64,000 nucleotides of DNA from contig NZ_CP141266.1 in NCBI RefSeq assembly GCF_030540775.2, positions 4,575,001-4,639,000 of the forward strand. The letters are read 5' to 3'. Below, piece after piece: positions 10,739-18,800 of the stretch (position 1 is its first letter; each line of letters starts with the position of its first letter). Under the pieces are notes generated by a model. That model saw only the letters and a program-made list of their open reading frames with translations, was not told where the DNA came from and did no database searches. This DNA is from Flavivirga abyssicola. GTDB lineage: Bacteria > Bacteroidota > Bacteroidia > Flavobacteriales > Flavobacteriaceae. The position numbers were made by a program, and so were the translations under genes.

Positions 10739-12012
10739 ATAAGTGTTCGGAAGAGCTTTAAGAGGTATCAAATATATCAGATTTGCGTGGATCTCCCTCG
10801 CAAATCACTACTATTTCTCTTATTATTTCCATATTTAGTTCCTCGGTAAATTCGTATTTAGCTATTTTATAACTCTTTACATTGTTTAGTTTTTTGTAAA
10901 GCAATAAAAGTATCCCAACAATCATGGTCATATACATCATGACCTTGATTCCGTTTTCACTTTGGTTGACAAGATGCTTAAAATGCAAGTGCTGCTTTAT
11001 GAACTTAAAGAACACTTCAATGTCCCAACGTCTTTTATAAATCTCGGTAACATCATCCGCATTTAAATCTTCTATATTAGTCAGGAACAGTAACTCTTCC
11101 CTTGTCTGCTTTGAATGTGACCTTATAAGCCTGAAGGGTTTCTTTAAAAGTGATTTGTTCTGATGGTACAAGTATACCCTCTCATCACTAAAGATATTTA
11201 GAGTATCGGTCTCAATACTGTTTCCCAACCTATTTTGCTCAATGACCTTTATACTCTTTGTCGGGTTTATTCTTGTGACAAAGAAGATGTCCAACTGGTT
11301 GAATTCTTGAAACGTTGTTCTTTTCTTTAAACCTCTATCAAAAACGACTACCTCTGTACCCTTGATATTGGCATTAAGAATCGCTTCACGTAAGGTCAGG
11401 TCTTCTGCTAAGTGCTTCTGTTCGTTATAAAAACGAATATTGCTCGGCAGGTTGTTGGTCAGGCCAACAGTGAATTTTATCTGTTTCTTGCCATGCTCAC
11501 CTTTCTTGTTCTTCAGCCCGTTGACCATCCCTTTTTTTAATAGTTTGGCAGAAAGGGACAGGCTTGTTGAATCAAATTGGCGAATATTGTAGGGCTCCTG
11601 TTCTGTATCAAAGTATTGTTCGGAAAGCTCATAAACATGGGCATGTATCCTTTCGAAATACTCTGAGTTTATAACGGAAATACGCTCTGACAAGCTACTG
11701 TGCCTAATGGTCTGACCTTTTTCTATTCCAGAATAAAGCTTGAATAGGTTGTTGGAAAATGTTTTCTCCATGAGACGCAAACTGATCTTTTTATCGTCTA
11801 AAAGGGACATCAGCAATAATTTGAAAACAACTTCGCCTTGTAACTTTTTTGATTTATAGTTTGTACCCGTCTCCAAGGCCAAAGACGTTAAAAAATCATT
11901 GCCTATTAGTTTTAATAAACTGTGAACACTAACTTTTTTTCTCATGTAACCTTGATTTAAGAAACTAATGTATGAAAATATGTCAATGAACTTTGCTCTT
12001 CCGAACACTTAT
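10739..12012 (-). mobile_element. IS4-family insertion sequence, copy 1 (1274 bp)
   Basis: Bounded by perfect terminal inverted repeats ATAAGTGTTCGGAAGAGC at both ends (18 bp; a flanking C/G pair could extend them). Flanked by a direct repeat GTTTTCAAAAC at 10728-10738 and 12013-12023. It carries one transposase gene on the minus strand. The same element, with the same length, lies at 34712-35985 in the opposite orientation. It is inserted between two convergent genes (the TPR/HTH gene and the decarboxylase) in the middle of a GACCTGTCAG / CTGACAGGTC palindrome. Intact ends, target duplication and near-identity of the copies point to recent transposition. Confidence 0.93.
10758..11945 (-). 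CDS. IS4-family DDE transposase, copy 1
   Basis: A 395-residue transposase that should cut and re-join the element ends. Catalytic residues are visible: first Asp125 (RQFDSTSLS), second Asp203 (VVFDRG), and the IS4 signature around Glu310, YKRRWDIEVFFKFIK (Y-2-R-3-E-6-K). The frame is open 21 codons further up to 12008, almost to the terminal repeat. I prefer the ATG at 11945, which follows an AAGG ribosome-binding site (AATCAAGGTTAC) and a plausible leader. It differs from the copy at 34779 by Glu95 versus Ala (base 11662). Intact, so probably active. Confidence 0.93.
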   Translation of the reverse strand: MRKKVSVHSLLKLIGNDFLTSLALETGTNYKSKKLQGEVVFKLLLMSLLDDKKISLRLMEKTFSNNLFKLYSGIEKGQTIRHSSLSERISVINSEYFERIHAHVYELSEQYFDTEQEPYNIRQFDSTSLSLSAKLLKKGMVNGLKNKKGEHGKKQIKFTVGLTNNLPSNIRFYNEQKHLAEDLTLREAILNANIKGTEVVVFDRGLKKRTTFQEFNQLDIFFVTRINPTKSIKVIEQNRLGNSIETDTLNIFSDERVYLYHQNKSLLKKPFRLIRSHSKQTREELLFLTNIEDLNADDVTEIYKRRWDIEVFFKFIKQHLHFKHLVNQSENGIKVMMYMTMIVGILLLLYKKLNNVKSYKIAKYEFTEELNMEIIREIVVICEGDPRKSDIFDTS

Positions 12013-12033
12013 GTTTTCAAAACCTGACAGGTC
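12013..12033 (+). repeat. Right half of the IS-interrupted palindrome
   Basis: GTTTTCAAAAC (12013-12023) duplicates 10728-10738, followed by the right arm CTGACAGGTC (12024-12033), the exact reverse complement of the left arm at 10718-10727. Confidence 0.85.
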
Positions 12034-12067
12034 TTTAGTCTACCAAACTTACTCTTTTACAATTTTT

Positions 12068-13438
12068 CTATAACATAGAATCCAAGATCATCTTTATATC
12101 CTTTTCTGTAGTGTCAGGGTTAATAAAGCAGAATCTTGAAACAGTTTCATAAGTATCCCCTTTTTTCCATTTAGTTGGCGTTACTAATGCAAAACCTTTT
12201 CGATGATTTTCATAAGTCCAATTCGTGTAATCTTCTGGCTTCCATCCTATTCTTCTATATAATACACACGATAAGCTTGGTTTTCGAACGAGTTCTACAT
12301 GAGGATTTTCAGTAATCATCCTACCTGCTATTTGGGCCAGTTCGATACCTCGCTCTACGGCTTCTTTATATCGGTCTGTTCCATGAGTAGCCAACGAAAA
12401 CCATAAAGGCAACCCTCTTACGCGACGCGTTAATTGTATTTGGTAATCGGTTGGATTAAAACCATCAGCCCCTTCATCTTTAAAAATATCGAGATACGAT
12501 CCTTCTTGTGAATGTGCTTCCTTAGCTAATTCCGGGTTTTTATAAATAACAGCACCGCAATCATAAGGAGAAAACATCCATTTATGTGGATCTATGGTAA
12601 TACTATCTGCCTTTTCAATACCGTTGAACAAATGTCTAACAGAGTCAGCCGCTAAGGCTCCTCCACCATAAGCCGCATCCACATGAAACCATAAATTCTC
12701 TTTTTCGCAAATATTGGCGATACCTTCTAAATCATCAATAATACCAGCATTGGTTGTCCCACCTGTTGCTACCACAGAAAATAACCGCTTACGTTGTTGT
12801 TTGGTCATACCTTTAATAGTATGCTGTAATTCTTCTCCATGCAATCTATCTTCCGTATCTACCAATAACACATCCACATCTATAACCTTTGCCATAGCTT
12901 TTATGGAAGAATGCGCTCCTATAGAAGTAATAATAAGTCCTTTTTCTCCTTTAAAAGCATCATTTTTTCTCCAATATTCTCTGGCGGTAACCATAGCGGA
13001 AAGATTTGCTGCCGTACCCCCACTCGTAAAAACACCAAATGCACCATTTGGCAAGCCTGTTAAAGATACAATCCATGTCATAGCTTCATTTTCACAGAAA
13101 ATACCACCTGCACCTTCCATCCAATAAGCCCCATGAATGCTAGAAGCAGAGGTTACCAAATCGAACATAATGGATGCTCTAGTTGGTGATGCAGGTACAA
13201 ATGCTAAATGCCTTGGATGATCTATAGGCACTGTCGCTTTCATTAAATATTTTTTCCACAAATTAAAAGCATACTCACCCCCAACGCCTTTATCAGTAAT
13301 CGTTTCCCCTACCAGCTCTTTAAGTTTGGCTTCACTTTTTGGTTTCCCTATTTTACTTTGCGTTGCAGAAAGTCTATCAATGGCATATTTCATGACATCC
13401 ATAGTCATTTCAACCAATTCAATATCAATTTTGTGCAT
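12068..13438 (-). CDS. PLP-dependent group II amino-acid decarboxylase
   Basis: A 456-residue cytoplasmic enzyme of the aromatic-amino-acid/glutamate decarboxylase superfamily. PLP is expected on Lys286 in SITIDPHKW. HVDAAYGGG (252-260) supplies the Asp that contacts the pyridine nitrogen, and TSGGTAANL (138-146) the phosphate cup. Length and motifs fit the aspartate/tyrosine/DOPA decarboxylase branch, but the substrate cannot be read from sequence. It starts 3 bp after the bshC stop on the same strand, so the two are almost certainly one transcript. Its 3' end lies 35 bp from the IS-interrupted palindrome. Confidence 0.9.
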   Translation of the reverse strand: MHKIDIELVEMTMDVMKYAIDRLSATQSKIGKPKSEAKLKELVGETITDKGVGGEYAFNLWKKYLMKATVPIDHPRHLAFVPASPTRASIMFDLVTSASSIHGAYWMEGAGGIFCENEAMTWIVSLTGLPNGAFGVFTSGGTAANLSAMVTAREYWRKNDAFKGEKGLIITSIGAHSSIKAMAKVIDVDVLLVDTEDRLHGEELQHTIKGMTKQQRKRLFSVVATGGTTNAGIIDDLEGIANICEKENLWFHVDAAYGGGALAADSVRHLFNGIEKADSITIDPHKWMFSPYDCGAVIYKNPELAKEAHSQEGSYLDIFKDEGADGFNPTDYQIQLTRRVRGLPLWFSLATHGTDRYKEAVERGIELAQIAGRMITENPHVELVRKPSLSCVLYRRIGWKPEDYTNWTYENHRKGFALVTPTKWKKGDTYETVSRFCFINPDTTEKDIKMILDSML

Positions 13439-13441
13439 CTA

Positions 13442-15034
13442 TTAAAGATTTAGTATTAAGAATTCATCTTTTAAAGGCTCTAGATTTTTTATAAGATTAG
13501 GAATGAGTTCCTGACCATATTCTAAATAAAACTCAGAGAAATTAGTATTTCGTTCTTGTAAACTTTGACTAGGGAACAATTGTTCTTGCAACCCGGTTAT
13601 TCTGGACACTTGATCTGCCAAGGTTTTCTTTTGAGCTTTAAGTAATCTTTTTTCTAAATGCTCCAAGCCTTTTAACTGTTTCACTTCTTGTGCTTTTACT
13701 GCGCCAATAAAAGACTTGTCTGTTTGCTCTGCCAAGGCGAATAGTTCTTTAAATTGTGCTTCTAAATGTGTTTTCTGAGGCGAAAAGTCAATATCTATAT
13801 TCGATATCTGCCTTACTTTTTTATTGATAAAAGCATCTCGTTTTAAAAAGAGATCTTCATTGGAAACATTTAGCTTTTTTAGTTTATCTGCTTGTTGTTT
13901 TGTCTGTATTAAAACCGAGTTACGCAATAACAATATAGGAAATGGAACATCAACAGTGTTAAAGAATTGTTTTAATTGAAACCAATAAGCCAACTCACCA
14001 CCTCCGCCTATGTAGCATAGATTAGGTAATATCACTTCTTGGTATAATGGACGCATAATCACATTTGGAGAAAATCGTTCTGGATGCTCCAAAAGTTCCT
14101 TTTGCATGTCGTTCTTGTTCCAATTAATTTCTGTATTCAATACTTTATAAACATCATCTTCAAAAACGATCCGTTCTCGTAAATTTTCTTTTAAATAGAA
14201 TACATTAATCTCCCTCGGATTCACTTGAATACTGTATGCTTTAGAAAGGGTTTTGTTTGTTCCTGAAACAGATTTAAAAGCTGTCTGATTCAACAATTCA
14301 TCTTCTATATAAGGAGCGAATTGTTTTTTTAGATCAGTATCATTAGCATCAATTATAACTAAACCATAATCTTTAAATAGCGCATTAGCCAAATAACGTG
14401 TGGCATCTGCCAAATTAGTATGCTTTAAGTAAGCGTTGTTAAATAAATCTCTTAAATAATCCGCATTTTTACTAATTCCTAATGCTTTTGAATATAAATT
14501 AAATACGTCTTCTAAGCCTTCTAGCGATAATTCTCCTACTGCACCTTCCGACGCTCTATTCCATTGTACTTTCCTGCCTTTAAAATTGAAATAATTAATC
14601 TCATCAAAATCATGATCCTCTGTCGCCATCCAATAAACGGGCACAAAATTATATTCAGGATAGGTTTCCTTTAATTCCTTAGAAAGATTAATTGCAGAAA
14701 CTATTTTATATAAAAAGTATAAGGGTCCTGTAAACAAATTAAGCTGATGCCCTGTGGTAATTGTAAAAGTGTTTTCTAATAATAAACTTTCAATATTCTG
14801 AAGTGTTTGTTCTGAAGTTTCTAAGTTATTGTATTGATTTTGAATAGCATGAGTCAAAACAGTTCTCGACTGCACTTTAAAAGCCCCGCGTTTCTCTTCT
14901 ATTTGGCTTTTGAAATTTTCAACACTTGGAAAACGATTGTAAAACTGACTTAAATTTTCTTTCTCTGCTAAATAATCACAAATCAATGATGAAAAATAGC
15001 CTGTTTTATGAAAAGGAATACTTTTTTGCTGCAT
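13442..15034 (-). CDS. bshC: Bacillithiol synthase, cysteine-adding enzyme BshC
   Basis: Adds cysteine to glucosaminyl-malate to give the low-molecular-weight thiol bacillithiol. At 530 residues it has the usual length. Recognisable blocks are the N-terminus SIPFHKTGYFSSLICDYL, TITTGHQLNLFTGPLYFLYK (about residues 91-110), VPVYWMATEDHDFDEIN (about 130-146), PNLCYIGGGGELAYW, and a C-terminal coiled-coil-rich tail. Bacillithiol is known in Bacteroidota as well as Firmicutes. bshA and bshB are not in this window. It forms a tight operon with the downstream decarboxylase. Confidence 0.95.
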   Translation of the reverse strand: MQQKSIPFHKTGYFSSLICDYLAEKENLSQFYNRFPSVENFKSQIEEKRGAFKVQSRTVLTHAIQNQYNNLETSEQTLQNIESLLLENTFTITTGHQLNLFTGPLYFLYKIVSAINLSKELKETYPEYNFVPVYWMATEDHDFDEINYFNFKGRKVQWNRASEGAVGELSLEGLEDVFNLYSKALGISKNADYLRDLFNNAYLKHTNLADATRYLANALFKDYGLVIIDANDTDLKKQFAPYIEDELLNQTAFKSVSGTNKTLSKAYSIQVNPREINVFYLKENLRERIVFEDDVYKVLNTEINWNKNDMQKELLEHPERFSPNVIMRPLYQEVILPNLCYIGGGGELAYWFQLKQFFNTVDVPFPILLLRNSVLIQTKQQADKLKKLNVSNEDLFLKRDAFINKKVRQISNIDIDFSPQKTHLEAQFKELFALAEQTDKSFIGAVKAQEVKQLKGLEHLEKRLLKAQKKTLADQVSRITGLQEQLFPSQSLQERNTNFSEFYLEYGQELIPNLIKNLEPLKDEFLILNL

Positions 15035-15106
15035 ATATAAGTAAAAAATTATGTAAATATACAGCTATTCTATTTTTTGAAATCCAAAAATTAAGTTAAG
15101 ACTTTT

Positions 15107-15823
15107 TTATTGTACTCGAAACTGATATATTCCAGAATCTGAAGTATTCCCTAAGGAATCTTTAGTAATAACTTTCCAATAATAAATGGTGTTTGATGAT
15201 ACATCTACGGTTAATTCATTTGCATTTACATCGCTAGCAATAGCACTTGGTATAGCTTCAGTTCCGAAATAAACGTCATAACCAACAATATCATTATCAA
15301 CATCACTTCCAGTCCATTGCAAAATCACCCTATTTGTAGTTGTTATTGATTGTGCCATTTCTGGAGTAATAATTACAGCTGGGAATGGGGCATATGATTG
15401 CACCCCTGGTCCTGCATTATAAAATTGCCACGTATCACTTTTTTCTGTTTTAGAACCTTTAGTAGATTCTACATACCACTTAAAGGGAGCTGCGCGCTGT
15501 ATAACAATTGGAATAATATCTTCAGTAGTTTCTTGTACAATAATATTTCCTGTCGATAAATTTTCTACGACTATTTTATAATTGTCTGAGGCATTATCTT
15601 TCCATTCAAAAAACACAGTACTTTCTGTTGGTGTTAAATTGGTCCCTAAATTGCATAACGAACTTTCTTGCGGAAAGAACAACTCTACTGCGGAATCTAC
15701 TCCCGAATCTGGGTTTTCGCCCGTTGGGTTTTCTTCTCCTTCATTAGGGTTATCATCGGAAGAACTTCTGCTACATCCAAAAACTAAAAATACTAAACAA
15801 AATATATAAAGTATAGGTCTCAT
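15107..15823 (-). CDS. FN3-like lipoprotein
   Basis: A 238-residue lipoprotein: hydrophobic segment IFCLVFLVFG then lipobox Cys17 (FGCSRSSSDDN), followed by a Ser/Asp/Glu/Pro-rich linker (to about residue 45). It has two immunoglobulin or fibronectin-III-like beta domains; the second (PEMAQSITTTNRVILQWTG ... YYWKVITKDSLGN) is clear. Likely anchored to the outer membrane. Its ATG overlaps the stop of the giant LRR gene by 4 bases (ATGA), so the pair is translationally coupled. It is the last gene of the surface-protein operon. An accessory or ligand-binding role is inference. Confidence 0.8.
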   Translation of the reverse strand: MRPILYIFCLVFLVFGCSRSSSDDNPNEGEENPTGENPDSGVDSAVELFFPQESSLCNLGTNLTPTESTVFFEWKDNASDNYKIVVENLSTGNIIVQETTEDIIPIVIQRAAPFKWYVESTKGSKTEKSDTWQFYNAGPGVQSYAPFPAVIITPEMAQSITTTNRVILQWTGSDVDNDIVGYDVYFGTEAIPSAIASDVNANELTVDVSSNTIYYWKVITKDSLGNTSDSGIYQFRVQ

Positions 15824-18800
15824 TTTTTTACAATTTTAAATGTGGATGTGGATTCATTAGTTTTAATAGACAGCGAGTAAAAACCATTTGCTAATCTATC
15901 TGTATCAACAGTATAACTATTACTTTGCGGGTTTGTTAATGTTTTTGAATATACCAACTGCCCCAAATAAGAATACATGTTTATAATTACTATATCAGAT
16001 TCATTAGACCCTAAATATAGATTAACTTCATTTTCAAACGGATTAGGATAAACCATCAGTTCATCAGAGACAAATATATTTTCTTCGTGTACGCCCTGAC
16101 ATTCCAAATCGGTACTAATTTTTATAGTATTAGCACCGTTTTGCAAACTTAACTTCATAGTCGTATCTGTTGTACTAAATTTCAATCCATTAAAATCTAT
16201 ATGATAACTAGAACTACCAGACAGGTCTAGGGCAACTTTTTTACCATTGGCACTTTTACTAGCTATAACACTTAATGGCTCTGGCTGGCTAATCACAACA
16301 TCATAGCAATTTATATAATCTGGCCATTCTTCAATGGTAATGCACATTCTATAGGTACCTGCCAACAGATTTAGGATGTCAATATCATTAGTAAAATGGT
16401 ATTCTTTATTAAAATCATCGCTTGTTAAAGTAGCTGTATAATTATAATATTCCATGGTTGTAATATTGATTTTACCATTGTTGTTATTCAAGCATGTTTC
16501 TCCTGTAATTAAAATAGTGAAGTTATTGTTAGGCAAACTTAAAATTGGACAACCAAATAAATCGACAGACTCGCCAAATAATGTACCTGGACACAAGTCG
16601 TCTGCATTGGCGACACCATCATTATCGGCATCGTCGCAAATGGTCTGATAATTTGCTGTAGCATCTTTAAACCAATTATCGTAAAAACCGCTAGGGTTAG
16701 ATATCACCGCATGGGGGTCATCAACTAAAATGCAACTCAAATCTGGATTGTTAGTTGCATTAAAATTTTCTAGACTTTGGTTGGCACCATTCTGAATATT
16801 TAGTTTGTCTTGTGTAAAATTATTAGATTGACAATAGAGTTCTTTTAAATTAGAATTTAAAGTAACCTCTAAGCTCCCTAATTGGTTTAAAGAACAATCG
16901 AATTTTTCTAGGCTAACCAATCGATCAACATCTATAGATGTTAGCACATTACCTGAAACATTCAAGTCTAATATATTTACATTTGAATCTAAATTTAACT
17001 GAGATAAATTGTTATTAGAAACCACTACAGTTATTAAATTAGGTGCAAAGGATAAATCTAAAGTATTAAGTGTATTATTTGAAGCGTTTAAATTTTCTAA
17101 AAGTACATTTCCACTCAAATCCACACTAGTAACTGTATTACCTTCAAAATTTAAATCTGTTAAGCTTATAAAGGCTTCTATTCCTGTTAAATCTGAAATA
17201 TCCTCATGACTTATATTTAAAAATGAACTATTGGTAATGTTTGCTGTATCTACATAATCATCTAAGGCACCAGAGTCGTAACCCAATGAGATTAAGGCCT
17301 GTTCAAAATTATCATCAGGCACGTAAGTTTGTCCGTAATAACAATTTATTACATATTCTGCGGAAGCATCTTTTAGCCATGTAACACCATTAGGAACTAC
17401 TCCCGTATCAGTTTCTATACAGGTTAAATTAGTGTTGTTTTGAGAATTAAAGCTAATCAGGTTTGAATTTTGACCATTCTTAACATTTAATTTCTCCAGT
17501 ATATTGGACTGACAACTCAAATTAGTTAACGCAGTATTATACTGAAAATCAAGATCTAAAATCACATTAGAATCACAATTAAAAACTTCGAGTGTTGGAA
17601 TGACACTAGGGTCAAATTCCGAAAAAGTATTATTCGAAATATTAAGGTTTGTAAGATTAACGTTTGCTGTTAAGTCTAAATTACTTAAGGTCGCGTTAGA
17701 ACAATCGAGGGTTGTTAATGCCAGATTGTTACTAAAATCTAAATCTGAAAATGTATTATTTGAACAATTAACATGCGTTAAATTTATATTTTCACTCAAA
17801 TCCATTAAACTTAAAGCATTATTAGAACAATTCAAATCTCGTAATGCTATAAAATCTTCAATGCCTGTTAAATCTGAAATGTTATTTCCACTAATATCTA
17901 AATTTTGCAACCCCTCTATTGTTGATGTTAATACGTAATCATCTAATGGCCCCGGATCAAATACCATTAAAGCTTGTTCAAAATTATCATCGGGTACATA
18001 AGTTTCTCCAAAATGACAATTTAAACTGTATTGCGTTGCTGCATCTTTTAACCAACTTGCTCCTATGTTGCTAACATCATCAACCTGAATACAATCTAAT
18101 TCTGGATTATTGCTGGCATTAAAATTCGATATTTCGGGATTTATACCGTTCTGAATATTTATAAAGTCCAATTGGTTACTCGATAAGTTAATTGAAATAG
18201 TATCTGGGCAAAAATCTTGTAAATTTTTCGGATTAGCTGGCGGGCATGCCGCTGTTCCCATAGTACTTAAATCTATACCTCCTATTAATTGATTATTGCT
18301 ACAGTTGAATGTTTTTAATAAACTAAGGTCGTTTGATAACGTTAAATCTGATAGCATGTTTGAACTTATACTAATTTCAATTAAATTCGTATTGTTCATT
18401 AAATTTAAATCCTCCAATTGATTACTATTACAAGAAAGGTATTTTATTGAAGGCGCTGTATTAACAAATAATTCATCTATCTGATTATTATCACAATTTA
18501 ATTGTTCAAGAAGTGGATTTCCATTCAAATTCAACTCTGTCAATTGATTTTGAGAAGCCAACAGCGAAATTAAATTAGGATTACTGGTTAAAACAATATC
18601 ACCAATTGAATTGTTACTAAAATCTAAAATCTCTAATGCCGTATTTGAATTTATAATAAGCTGGCTTAGCATATTAGAACGGCAATTTAAAGTTGTTAAT
18701 GCTAAAAATCTATTTACTATCAAGGTTTTTAAAGCATTGTTATTACAACTCATTATTTGCAAGGTTGTATTATCGGCATTATAACCCGTTAAGTTAGCTA

